Source: Pelagibacterium luteolum
Lineage (GTDB): Bacteria; Pseudomonadota; Alphaproteobacteria; Rhizobiales; Devosiaceae
Assembly: GCF_900100665.1 (NCBI RefSeq)
Contig: NZ_FNCS01000013.1
Coordinates: forward strand, 23,909-87,908
Length of the DNA: 64,000 nucleotides
Direction: 5' to 3'
Part shown: positions 56,551 through 64,000 of the stretch, piece by piece
How positions within the stretch are numbered: position 1 is the stretch's first letter
How the letters are laid out: the number at the start of each line of letters is the position of its first letter
Translations under genes and position numbers: made by a program
Notes under the pieces: generated by a model
Databases searched by the model: none
What the model was told of the DNA's origin: nothing
Seen by the model: the letters and a program-made list of their open reading frames with translations, nothing else

Positions 56551-57207
56551 ATGCTGCCCTGTATCGAGGTAGATCGAGCTATCGTTCCCGATGGCGGTGA
56601 ACTCAAGCTCATGCAGCGCGGCCATGAGTTTTCGATAATGCGCGGCGCCACGGAACTGATGAACAGTCGCCGGGGCAAATCAGAAGAACGGCTGGCCACG
56701 CTGTCCGCCGAACGCATTGGCAAGCGCGCCAAGGCCCGGGTGCTCATCGGCGGGCTCGGAATGGGTTTAACGGTGCGCGCGGCACTCGCACACTTTGGCG
56801 CCGAGGCCGAGTTGATCGTTGCCGAACTGGTGCCCGCCGTTATTGCATGGGCGGGAGGCCTTCTGGCCCCCGTCCACGGAAAAAGTTTCTCTGATCCGCG
56901 CGTTCGTCTAGAGCAACGTGACGTAACCGAGCTGATCGGGCGGGACGGGCCGTTCGATGCAATCCTGCTCGATGTCGACAATGGTCCGGATGGCCTGTCC
57001 CGGCCGGCCAACGACCGGCTCTACGATGCCCGCGGCCTCGCCGCGTACAAAACAGCGCTGACAGCCGGTGGACATGTGGCCATCTGGTCGGCAAGACCCG
57101 GTTACCGATTCTTCGAACGCCTTAAGCAAGGCGGGCTTAAGATCGAAGAGGTTCGGGTGCGCGCGGGGGGAGCCCTCCACATCATCTGCATTGCGACCAG
57201 AACCTAG
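56551..57207 (+). CDS. Spermidine-synthase-like protein
   Basis: The 218-residue protein has the spermidine-synthase-like Rossmann fold: ARVLIGGLGMGLTVRAALAH as the nucleotide-binding loop, ELIVAELVPAVIAW, then AILLDVDNGPDGL and LYDARGLAAYKTAL. It is shorter than authentic SpeE (about 280) and lacks the N-terminal beta domain, so it may be a methyltransferase or an orphan aminopropyl-transferase homologue. Its start is divergent from the GntR gene, with 273 bases between the two starts. Confidence 0.85.
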   Translation: MLPCIEVDRAIVPDGGELKLMQRGHEFSIMRGATELMNSRRGKSEERLATLSAERIGKRAKARVLIGGLGMGLTVRAALAHFGAEAELIVAELVPAVIAWAGGLLAPVHGKSFSDPRVRLEQRDVTELIGRDGPFDAILLDVDNGPDGLSRPANDRLYDARGLAAYKTALTAGGHVAIWSARPGYRFFERLKQGGLKIEEVRVRAGGALHIICIATRT

Positions 57208-57479
57208 GCGATCGTATGACCATTATTGCAGCTGCGGTTTTAGGGAAGAAAGCTCGTGACCTGCTCGTGGACAACCGAGACAACGACGCTTTCTAGGCCG
57301 ACCGCCTCGGGGCCGTTTGTAGCCTGTCGGCTTTCGGGCCGACCTAGTGGATTAACTGCCATTCGCTGGCCCTCGCGTTGTCACTCATGAGTGTCAAATG
57401 AAAGCCAATACGGGTCTACTGCGGCGCCCATACTGGCAAAGCCACGAGCCAACGCAGCTGTTCAATCAGCCTCTTCCAA

Positions 57480-59315
57480 CTATTTCCAGACCAGCCGTCG
57501 GTAGAGGGTCGAGCGGTCGATGCCGAGAGCGCGCGCAGCGGCGGAAAGATTGCCGTTATTCTGGTCCACCGCGCGACGCATTGCGGCTTCGGTGAGACTG
57601 CCCAAATCGTTCTGGAACAGCAGAGGTGCCGCGGTGACCTGTTCGGTGAACTGGGGTAGATCGGCCAAAGTGATGGGCTGTTCTGGTTCACACAGCGCTG
57701 ATAGGGCGCGCAGCGTCCCGGTCAGTTCGCGGAAATTGCCTGGCCATGGCTGGGCGGCGAGGCGGGCAAGCACCGGGGCGGGCAGCGGCGGATGGCCCGT
57801 CGCGAGCTGGGACCAGAGGCTCGAGACGACAGTGGCGCGATCGGGGAAATCACACAGGGCCGGCAGGCGGATGGTGAACTGGGCGATGCGGTAGTAGAGA
57901 TCGGCGCGGAAGGTGCCTGCCTCGACCATGGCCTTGAGATCGCGATTGGTGGCGCAAACGGGCACGAAATCAGCCTTCTGCGCGGTGCCGCCGCCCAGTG
58001 GCACGACTTCCTTGTCCTGCAAGACGCGCAGGAGGCGCGACTGCAGCAAGAGCGGCATGTCGCCGATTTCATCGAGGAAGAGAATGCCGCCCTCGGCTTG
58101 TTGCACCAGGCCAATGGCGCCCTGCTTGCGGGCGCCGGTGAAGGCGCCGGGCTGGTAGCCGAAGAGTTCGGATTCGATCAGGCTCTCGGGCAGTGCAGCA
58201 CAGTTGATGGCGACAAAGGGCTTGCCGGCGCGCTGGGTGAGGCCATGCAGGTAGCGGGCGAAGACTTCCTTGCCGGCACCGGTTTCCCCAGCGATGAGCA
58301 GGGGGATTTCGGCATTGACCAGGCGGATGGCCTTGGCGAGATCGGCGCGGGTTTCGGGAGTGAGAAAAGGCGCTGGCTCGCCCGACTTGGCGACGCGCGG
58401 CAGGGTGCCGGTGACGCGCAGCGGCGACTTGCGCGGCTCGGACACGGCGGCAAAGAAGCGCTCGCCATTGCGGGCGCGCAGTTCGCCGCGCTGTGTGGCG
58501 AGCGCCGCGGTTTCAAAGATTTCCTCGGCGGTGGACTGGCGCAGCGCCTTGCGGTCGAGCCCGACGAGATGGAGCGCGCGACGATTGCCGGCGATCAAAC
58601 GCCCGCCATCAAAGACCAGAATGCCTTCGCGGGCGGTGCCCAGGAGATCAGCGGCACGGTGGAAGCGCACCACGGTCATGTCATCGAAGCCGCGGGCGAA
58701 GAAGCGATGTTCGATCTGCTCGACGGCGAGGCGCACCAGGCCCATGGCATGGGTGTGCTCAGCCGAGGCATGGCCGGAGAGATCGAGCACGCCAGCGAGC
58801 TTCCCGAAAGGGTCGAAAATGGGCGATGCGGCGCAATGCAGGATACCATGTAGTTCGAAGAAGTGTTCTCCCCCATGCACCTCGATGGCGCGACGTTCGG
58901 CGAGAGCCGTGCCGATGGCATTGGTGCCAGTGGCAGTTTCGGACCAGGTGACGCCGGGGCGGAGCGCCACTTCGGCGGCGCGGCCGGCGAATTCGGGGCT
59001 TCCCGTGGTATCGAGCACGAGGCCCTTGGCATCGGTGAGGATGACGACACTGTCGGTAAGCCGCGCTTCGGTGCGCAGCGACACCAGTTCAGAGCGCGAG
59101 AGGAGGCGTAAGGTCTCGTTCTGCTCATGCAAGGCGCGAAGCTCGGGTGCGGTGACCGGTTCGGCATGAATGACCGCCGAGGCATCGAGGCCCTGTTGTG
59201 CGCAGCGCTGCCAGGACCGCAATATGGGCGCAGGCACCAGGCCCTCAGGTAGATCGTGCCCAGAAAAGAAACGCTCGCGCGCGGCTACCAAGGCAGCATC
59301 GGACGCCTGTTGCAT
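57480..59315 (-). CDS. Sigma-54-dependent activator, AcoR/AcxR type
   Basis: The 611-residue protein has a GAF-like sensory region (residues 60-290), an AAA+ domain with LLIAGETGAGKEVFARYLHG (Walker A) and the sigma-54 contact loop ELFGYQPGAFTGA, and a C-terminal Fis helix-turn-helix. It probably activates the divergent aldehyde dehydrogenase gene in response to an aldehyde, alcohol or acetoin. ATG 59315 follows GGGAGAG; the frame stays open upstream, but the extra residues look random. TGTTGCA-type sites fill the intergenic region. Confidence 0.93.
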   Translation of the reverse strand: MQQASDAALVAARERFFSGHDLPEGLVPAPILRSWQRCAQQGLDASAVIHAEPVTAPELRALHEQNETLRLLSRSELVSLRTEARLTDSVVILTDAKGLVLDTTGSPEFAGRAAEVALRPGVTWSETATGTNAIGTALAERRAIEVHGGEHFFELHGILHCAASPIFDPFGKLAGVLDLSGHASAEHTHAMGLVRLAVEQIEHRFFARGFDDMTVVRFHRAADLLGTAREGILVFDGGRLIAGNRRALHLVGLDRKALRQSTAEEIFETAALATQRGELRARNGERFFAAVSEPRKSPLRVTGTLPRVAKSGEPAPFLTPETRADLAKAIRLVNAEIPLLIAGETGAGKEVFARYLHGLTQRAGKPFVAINCAALPESLIESELFGYQPGAFTGARKQGAIGLVQQAEGGILFLDEIGDMPLLLQSRLLRVLQDKEVVPLGGGTAQKADFVPVCATNRDLKAMVEAGTFRADLYYRIAQFTIRLPALCDFPDRATVVSSLWSQLATGHPPLPAPVLARLAAQPWPGNFRELTGTLRALSALCEPEQPITLADLPQFTEQVTAAPLLFQNDLGSLTEAAMRRAVDQNNGNLSAAARALGIDRSTLYRRLVWK

Positions 59316-59343
59316 GGCTCTCTCCCTACCAGTTGTGGCAGTT

Positions 59344-59394
59344 TGCAACAGGTGTTGCATCGGCCATCGCGTCTGGTTGTTGCAAAGTGTTGCA
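59344..59394. promoter_or_regulatory. Upstream activator sites (TGTTGCA) for the sigma-54 promoter
   Basis: TGCAACA-GG-TGTTGCA (59344-59359) is a perfect palindrome with a two-base spacer. Two further TGTTGCA copies are at 59378-59384 and 59388-59394. They lie between the AcoR-like gene and the aldehyde dehydrogenase gene and about 80-130 bases before the sigma-54 promoter, the usual place for enhancer binding. Confidence 0.65.
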
Positions 59395-59469
59395 TCCGAA
59401 TTCGCACCGCGTCCACCCCTGCTTGGTGCCACAAGAATTCCCTAACAGCTTCAACAGGTTGATATCATC

Positions 59470-59485
59470 TGGCACGCCGGTTGCA
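59470..59485 (+). promoter_or_regulatory. Sigma-54 (-24/-12) promoter of the aldehyde dehydrogenase gene
   Basis: TGGCAC (59470-59475), five bases, then TTGCA (59481-59485) is a perfect match to the -24/-12 consensus. Transcription would start near 59497, just before GGGAGG and the ATG at 59520. Confidence 0.9.
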
Positions 59486-59519
59486 ATGACGGTGGCATCC
59501 AAGAACAAGGGAGGATGCC

Positions 59520-61040
59520 ATGAATAAACCTGAATTCGTCGGCCAGCGGACCAAGTCTCCGTACAAGGCGAAATACGGCAATTATATCGGCGGGCAGTGG
59601 GTGGACGCGCTCGACGGCGAGACCTTCGAGAACACCTCGCCAGTCACTGGGCAGGTGATTTGCGAAGTCGCGCGCTCCAAGGCGGCGGATGTCGAGCGGG
59701 CGCTGGATGCGGCCCATAAGGCCGCGCCGGGCTGGGGCCAAACCTCGGTGGCGCAGCGCGCGGTGATGCTCAACAAGATTGCCGATCGCATGGAAGAACA
59801 TCTCGACGAGATCGCGCTGGCCGAGACCTGGGACAATGGCAAGCCAATTCGTGAGACGACTGCTGCCGATATTCCGCTGGCGATCGACCACTTCCGCTAT
59901 TTCGCCGGTGCCATCCGCGCCCAGGAGGGCGGCATTTCCGAACTTGACCATGACACGGTGGCTTATCATTTCCACGAGCCCCTCGGCGTCGTGGGGCAGA
60001 TCATTCCGTGGAACTTCCCTATCCTGATGGCGGTCTGGAAACTGGCGCCCGCGCTAGCGGCAGGCAATGCCGTGGTGCTCAAGCCTGCCGAGCAGACGCC
60101 GGCATCAATCCTCTTTCTCATGGAATTGATCGAAGACATCCTGCCGCCCGGCGTGGTCAATATCGTCAACGGCTTTGGCCTTGAAGCCGGCAAGCCGCTG
60201 GCCAGCTCGAACCGCATCGCCAAGATCGCCTTTACCGGCGAGACCACGACGGGCCGGCTGATCATGCAATATGCCAGCCAGAACCTGATCCCGGTGACGC
60301 TGGAACTGGGTGGCAAATCGCCGAACATCTTCTTTGCCGACGTATTGGCCGAAGACGATGATTTCTTCGACAAGGCGCTCGAGGGCTTTGCCATGTTCGC
60401 GCTCAATCAGGGCGAGGTGTGTACCTGCCCGAGCCGCGCCCTGATCCAGGAAAGCGTCTATGACCGCTTCATGGAACGGGCGATCAAGCGGGTGGAAGCC
60501 ATCAAGCAGGGTTCTCCCTTCGAGATGAGCACGATGATCGGGGCCCAGGCCTCGTCCGAGCAACTCGAGAAAATTCTCTCCTATCTCGATATCGGCCGGC
60601 AGGAAGGCGCCACGGTGCTGACTGGCGGCGAGCGCAACAATCTGGGTGGCGAGTTGGCGGGTGGTTACTACGTCAAGCCGACGGTGTTTGCTGGCAACAA
60701 CAAGATGCGCATTTTCCAGGAGGAAATCTTTGGCCCGGTGGTCTCGGTGACGACCTTCAAGACCGATGCCGAAGCCCTCGAGATCGCCAATGACACGCTT
60801 TATGGCCTGGGCGCCGGCGTGTGGACGCGTGATGCCAACCGGGCCTATCGCTTCGGCCGAGGCATCCAGGCGGGGCGCGTATGGACCAATTGCTATCACG
60901 CCTATCCTGCCCATGCCGCCTTTGGTGGTTACAAGCAGAGCGGCATCGGACGCGAAAACCACCGCATGATGCTTGACCACTACCAGCAGACCAAGAACAT
61001 GCTGGTGAGCTACTCGCCCAAGAAGCTGGGCTTCTTCTAA
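59520..61040 (+). CDS. Aldehyde dehydrogenase (acetaldehyde/AldB-ExaC type)
   Basis: The 506-residue NAD-dependent enzyme has [22 protein letters not shown] and the nucleotide region [15 protein letters not shown]. The catalytic Glu is in [12 protein letters not shown] and the catalytic Cys is Cys301 in [11 protein letters not shown]. It oxidises acetaldehyde or related aldehydes to acids. The sigma-54 promoter and AcoR-like activator indicate induction by an alcohol, aldehyde or acetoin. The DUF779 gene downstream is its usual partner. Confidence 0.96.
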   Translation: MNKPEFVGQRTKSPYKAKYGNYIGGQWVDALDGETFENTSPVTGQVICEVARSKAADVERALDAAHKAAPGWGQTSVAQRAVMLNKIADRMEEHLDEIALAETWDNGKPIRETTAADIPLAIDHFRYFAGAIRAQEGGISELDHDTVAYHFHEPLGVVGQIIPWNFPILMAVWKLAPALAAGNAVVLKPAEQTPASILFLMELIEDILPPGVVNIVNGFGLEAGKPLASSNRIAKIAFTGETTTGRLIMQYASQNLIPVTLELGGKSPNIFFADVLAEDDDFFDKALEGFAMFALNQGEVCTCPSRALIQESVYDRFMERAIKRVEAIKQGSPFEMSTMIGAQASSEQLEKILSYLDIGRQEGATVLTGGERNNLGGELAGGYYVKPTVFAGNNKMRIFQEEIFGPVVSVTTFKTDAEALEIANDTLYGLGAGVWTRDANRAYRFGRGIQAGRVWTNCYHAYPAHAAFGGYKQSGIGRENHRMMLDHYQQTKNMLVSYSPKKLGFF

Positions 61041-61058
61041 GCCGCTCCTCCCTGAGCG

Positions 61059-61084
61059 GGCGCCCGGGGAGAGCTCCGGGCGCC
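61059..61084 (+). terminator. Strong hairpin after the aldehyde dehydrogenase gene
   Basis: GGCGCCCGG (61059-61067) pairs perfectly with CCGGGCGCC (61076-61084) around an eight-base loop. It lies 18 bases past the stop. No T tract follows, so it may be a processing or mRNA-stability element ahead of the DUF779 gene. Confidence 0.6.
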
Positions 61085-61088
61085 AGAA

Positions 61089-61150
61089 ATCATTCCGGCG
61101 GGAAGAGCCCTAACCCCACTCTCTCCCTGGCCACCTCCCGCTGGAATGAT
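61089..61150. repeat. 15-bp inverted repeat upstream of the DUF779 gene
   Basis: The arms at 61089-61103 and 61136-61150 match with one mismatch (ATCATTCC then G or A, then GCGGGA, in inverted order). They are separated by 32 bases. The repeat could fold as a hairpin containing the promoter or be a binding site. It lies just before the DUF779 start. Confidence 0.55.
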
Positions 61151-61170
61151 CGTCGAGCAAGGAACCCGCC

Positions 61171-61569
61171 ATGACTGATCTCGTTCCGCGCGTCGTCGCC
61201 ACCGACGCCGCCTTAAGTCTCATCGCCACCATCACGGCCCGCCATGGGCCGGTTATGTTTCATCAGTCCGGCGGGTGTTGTGATGGCTCGTCGCCGATGT
61301 GCTATCCTGAAGGCGAATTCATCGTCGGCGACCATGACGTCAAGATGGGTGATATCGGCAGCGCTCCCTTCTACATGTCACCCAGCCAGTTCGAATATTG
61401 GCAGCATACCCAGTTGATCATCGATGCGATTCCAGGTCGTGGCGGCATGTTCAGTCTCGATAATGGCACCGAGCGGCGGTTCCTCACGCGCTCCCGCTTG
61501 TTCACCGATGACGAGTACGCACGCCTTGGGCCAATAGCACGGCGAGGAACGCCAACACTCTTTTCCTGA
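61171..61569 (+). CDS. DUF779-family protein
   Basis: The 132-residue protein has the DUF779 motif FHQSGGCCDGSSPMCYPEGEF and later SPSQFEYWQHTQLIID. The Cys-rich cluster (CC...C) and acidic residues suggest a metal site or redox role. DUF779 genes lie next to acetaldehyde dehydrogenase genes in many proteobacteria, and the function is not established. Confidence 0.92.
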   Translation: MTDLVPRVVATDAALSLIATITARHGPVMFHQSGGCCDGSSPMCYPEGEFIVGDHDVKMGDIGSAPFYMSPSQFEYWQHTQLIIDAIPGRGGMFSLDNGTERRFLTRSRLFTDDEYARLGPIARRGTPTLFS

Positions 61570-61839
61570 AGCCTTGTCTCTTCTGCGGAGTGACTGATGC
61601 TGAAGTTTGGTCCATTGCGATTTTTTGATTTTGCATTCTCACATCAGGTGACAATCCAGGCCATGTCCGTTTTCTCGTTGATGCAATAATCCGTTGAATG
61701 ACCGAAATGGGGCGCCTTGCCGATCGGCGGCTCCCGACGCCGCTGCGGTCATTGCCGAGGGTGATCGCGGCTATCGAAAGCGGAATTTGCCCGCTACCGA
61801 ACTCACAGGTCCCGCGCTGACCCATGTGCCGCAAGTTGC
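61570..61839. other. Intergenic stretch before the second MATE promoter
   Basis: No gene or RNA recognised. The last part of the gap (61840-62016) carries the promoter and leader RNA of the second MATE gene. Minus-strand frames here do not look coding. Confidence 0.4.
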
Positions 61840-61869
61840 TTGACACATTGTCGGAGCTGCCCCTATACG
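61840..61869 (+). promoter_or_regulatory. Sigma-70-type promoter of the second MATE gene
   Basis: TTGACA (61840-61845) and TATACG (61864-61869) are 18 bases apart, the counterpart of the promoter at 45258-45286. The sequences between them differ, so only the boxes are shared. Confidence 0.7.
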
Positions 61870-61876
61870 CCCCTCA

Positions 61877-62016
61877 AGGTATCGGGCACCTGCCGCCTGC
61901 AGACAAAAGTCTCGGTGAAGCTCTGAAGCATTCGAATACCTCACCCTCGATGCATTTCGTCGGTGGGCAATGCGGGCCCCCACCATACGCGAAATGCTCC
62001 AATTGAGGAGTGAGCG
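61877..62016 (+). ncRNA. Candidate structured leader RNA (riboswitch-like) of MATE gene 2
   Basis: The core 61877-61926 matches the MATE 1 core with two changes: GAAA to AAAA in the hairpin loop, and C to T in the GGGC/GCTC pair (still a G-U pair). CTCACCCTC (61940-61948) can pair with GAGGAGTGAG (62005-62014) to hide the ribosome-binding site. GCATTTCG/CGAAATGC (61952-61959 with 61990-61997) forms the enclosed hairpin, and GGTGGG can pair with CCCACC inside it. The CACGTC/GACGTG outer pair of copy 1 is not preserved. Confidence 0.65.
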
Positions 62017-63414
62017 ATGCCTTCCGGTCCCGCTACAGAAAATCGTTTCCTGACCGTCCCCATCGGGCGGCTTTTTCTATCAAACGCCGTGCCCATGATC
62101 CTTGTGATGTCGATGGGTGGGTTGCTGAATCTCTTCGACGCCGCGTTTCTCGGGCACTATGTGGGTGCTGAGGCCCTCACAGCGGTGAGCCTTGGCTTTC
62201 CCGTGGTGATGACTACTTTCGCGCTTTCAACGCTGGTCGGCGGCGGTATGGCGAGCCTGCTGGCCCGTCAGTTGGGAGCCACCGATAGAGGTGCGGGCGG
62301 TGCCACTTTTTCCGGCGCGCACGGGTTGGCAATGTTCATCTCCCTGCTCTTCATCGCCATCTATCTCGCAGCAGGGCGACACCTCGTAGGACAGCTTGCG
62401 GGTGCACAAGACGACATCACAGCCATGGCGCATCTCTATCTCCTGATCCTGGTGCTGGGGACGCCGCTGCAGTTCCTGCTCGGTCTCCATGCGGATGCTC
62501 TGCGTGTTGAAGGACGTGCCGGAACGATCGGACTCCTCTCTATCGGCGTGACGATCGCCAATATCGTCCTCAACTATATCCTGATTGTCACCTTCAATCT
62601 GGGCGTGGCCGGGTCGGCATGGGGCACGGTGATCGCGCAAGGGGGCGGGCTGGCGCTAATGATCGGATTGCGGCAGCGCAGCGAAACTCTGCTGTCATTG
62701 TCCACACTTCGCAGGCACCGCTGGTATTCCGGTTGGGGAGCAATAATCAAACTCGGGGCGCCCCTCTGTCTGAGCTTTTTCGGCATCGCTCTGGTCTCGG
62801 CGACGGTCATCACCGCCCTGAGGCTGACCGCCGAGGCGGGATATGCCGATACAATTGCCGCCTATGGAATTGTAACCCGTATCGTCAGCTTTGCATTCCT
62901 TCCGCAAATGGCAATCGGTCTCGCGATGCAGTCCATCGTTGGAAACAATTTCGGCGCCGGGCTATATCATCGATCTGACGCAACCCTGCGACTTGCGCTG
63001 GGGATGGTCTTTTTCTATTGCCTTGCCGTCGCACTCTGTTTGCTTGCCACCAACACCAGCATTGGAGGCGCATTCGCTGGGGACCCGGCAGTCGTGGCGC
63101 AGGTCGGCGTTATCCTCCGCCCCATGTTCACGCTCTACCTGTTTTCCGGTCCCATTCTGGTCCTGGCCCTGTATTTCCAGGCGGTGGGCATGCCCGGGCA
63201 GACGGCAGCGCTTACATTGATCAAGCCTTTCCTGCTTGCGCCGCTGCTAGTCACAGCGATGGCTGCATTGGCCGGGCCGGACACGCTTTGGTTTGCCTTT
63301 CCAGCGGCCGACGGCATCATGTGTGTGATCGCATTGGTAATGGTGCTTCGAACTCGTGCTCGTGGATCCAGCCAAGCAGGATTTGGTGCATCAATGACCG
63401 ACGCCAAGGCGTGA
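62017..63414 (+). CDS. MATE-family multidrug efflux protein 2
   Basis: This 465-residue protein is the same length as, and clearly similar to, MATE 1 (45438-46835) along the whole sequence, including PMILVMSMGGLLNLFDAAFLGHYVG and QSIVGNNFGAG. It has twelve membrane segments, with differences concentrated around residues 100-125, the last helices and the C-terminus. The twin genes, both behind the same type of leader, suggest duplication and retained regulation. Confidence 0.95.
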   Translation: MPSGPATENRFLTVPIGRLFLSNAVPMILVMSMGGLLNLFDAAFLGHYVGAEALTAVSLGFPVVMTTFALSTLVGGGMASLLARQLGATDRGAGGATFSGAHGLAMFISLLFIAIYLAAGRHLVGQLAGAQDDITAMAHLYLLILVLGTPLQFLLGLHADALRVEGRAGTIGLLSIGVTIANIVLNYILIVTFNLGVAGSAWGTVIAQGGGLALMIGLRQRSETLLSLSTLRRHRWYSGWGAIIKLGAPLCLSFFGIALVSATVITALRLTAEAGYADTIAAYGIVTRIVSFAFLPQMAIGLAMQSIVGNNFGAGLYHRSDATLRLALGMVFFYCLAVALCLLATNTSIGGAFAGDPAVVAQVGVILRPMFTLYLFSGPILVLALYFQAVGMPGQTAALTLIKPFLLAPLLVTAMAALAGPDTLWFAFPAADGIMCVIALVMVLRTRARGSSQAGFGASMTDAKA

Positions 63415-63762
63415 AGTGGCTCTACAAATTGAACTCGCGGCCAAGCGGATAACCAGCCGCGAGTACTTTTTCACTCGGCTACGCACCCCAAGCCCCTGTT
63501 CCGCAATCCCCGTTGCCGGCGCCTAAACTGAGTAAGCAGACGGACAGCTCCTAGGAAATCGCGATTGTAGCTTGAACGGCGGGAATGGGGCGCAAAGCCG
63601 TCATCACCAAGGGCAGGTGTTTTGACCGCTTTGCGCCCCCATGCACGAACCCGCTTCGCGGGAGGGACGCGCGTGGTGAGACTTGATGGATTCGTCTGAG
63701 GCTCTGGGCAGCTAGAGGCTGGGGTCCGAACATGGAGTTCCTTTCAACAGGAGGAACTCACC
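63415..63762. other. 348-base gap before the recombinase gene, with an inverted repeat
   Basis: No gene was recognised. GGGGCGCAAAGC (63587-63598) and GCTTTGCGCCCC (63628-63639) form a perfect 12-bp inverted repeat with a 29-base spacer. This may be the terminal region or a terminator of a mobile element that contains the downstream recombinase. Element ends cannot be defined from this window. Confidence 0.4.
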
Positions 63763-64000
63763 ATGACGACCTATCAGGCCAATGCCCCGATCACACCGCT
63801 GCGTCAACGCATGCAGCAAGATATGGTGATGCGGGGCCTGGGCGCCCATACGCAGCAGGATTATGTGCGGCACGTCCGGAACTTTGCTGCCTTCCTCGGG
63901 CGTCCTCCCGACAGCGCTACCGCCAAAGACATACGGCATTACCAACTGCATCAGCATGAGACCGGTGTGGGTCCGGCGACGATCAACAGCACGGTTTCCG
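63763..64000 (+). CDS. Tyrosine recombinase (integrase), N-terminal part
   Basis: The frame starts at ATG 63763 after AGGAGG (63749-63754) and runs off the window. The visible 79 residues contain the SAM-like core-binding helices LGAHTQQDYVRHVRNFAAFLGRPPDSATAKDIRHYQLH. The protein resembles recombinases of the IS91-associated or XerC/D-like groups. It is not similar in sequence to the island integrase at 42202. The catalytic domain lies outside the window. Confidence 0.85.
   Translation, partial: MTTYQANAPITPLRQRMQQDMVMRGLGAHTQQDYVRHVRNFAAFLGRPPDSATAKDIRHYQLHQHETGVGPATINSTVS

Larger units (their letters stand above)
42016..64000. mobile_element. Putative genomic island, right end outside the window
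   Basis: The left end is the broken tRNA-Leu gene, followed directly by a tyrosine recombinase gene. The content changes from conserved housekeeping order to accessory genes: sugar uptake, exporters, pseudogene, regulators. A second recombinase gene begins at 63763. No right tRNA half or direct repeat was found, so the island extends past 64000, or its right end lies in sequence I could not recognise, or several elements are nested. The extent is inference; the left boundary is well supported. Confidence 0.45.

Noticed and set aside
57792..58853. Plus-strand open frame of 353 codons opposite the AcoR-like gene
   Set aside because: Antisense shadow; the minus-strand frame has clear AAA+ and Fis domains.
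1..64000. CRISPR arrays, rRNA genes, other tRNA genes
   Set aside because: No regularly spaced direct repeats and no rRNA or further tRNA signatures were seen on reading both strands.

Overview
The window looks like the chromosome of a high-GC, flagellated alphaproteobacterium of the order Hyphomicrobiales, probably close to Devosia or Pelagibacterium. This is inferred from gene order and protein character: cckA followed by recA, alaS and icd; purB/purC/purS/purQ/purL next to bolA, a DUF6665 gene and a CGFS glutaredoxin; a divergent ATP synthase zeta inhibitor gene; and a CtrA-type box in front of cckA. No rRNA operon and no CRISPR array were seen.

Bases 1-42,000 are a conserved chromosomal backbone. 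A flagellar cluster (flgC end, fliE, fliQ, fliR, flhB) leads into the cell-cycle hybrid kinase gene cckA. Then come recA with SOS-like half-sites, alaS, a FadL-like outer membrane protein, icd, small enzymes, trmJ, rpsD, an SbmA/BacA-like transporter, ttcA, two MFS exporters, grxD-DUF6665-bolA, the purine genes on the minus strand, rpe, ccdA, a RadC-family gene, map, sfsA, a CinA-domain gene, gpt and an unusual 190-residue protein. Intergenic terminators are short GC-rich hairpins with T tracts. Several perfect palindromes sit just in front of transporter genes.

Bases 42,016 to the window end look accessory. A tRNA-Leu(UAA) gene is cut exactly at the end of its anticodon loop. A tyrosine recombinase gene follows, and then a complete tRNA-Leu(UAA) gene whose anticodon loop is interrupted by a 204-nt group I intron. 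Next are a broken aldo/keto reductase gene, a GyrI-like protein, a MATE exporter, a nine-gene minus-strand sugar-uptake and catabolism operon headed by a GntR regulator, a spermidine-synthase-like gene, a sigma-54 module (AcoR-like activator, aldehyde dehydrogenase, DUF779 protein), a second MATE exporter and the start of another tyrosine recombinase. No right-hand tRNA half was found, so the island may continue beyond the window.

Two observations stand out. First, the island appears to have broken a tRNA-Leu(UAA) gene and to carry, next to its integrase, a replacement copy shielded by a self-splicing intron. Second, the two MATE genes share a leader RNA: a 50-nt core with 48 identical positions, in which both changes keep the predicted fold, followed by an element that can pair with the Shine-Dalgarno sequence. 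This looks like a riboswitch or attenuator of a family I cannot name by eye.
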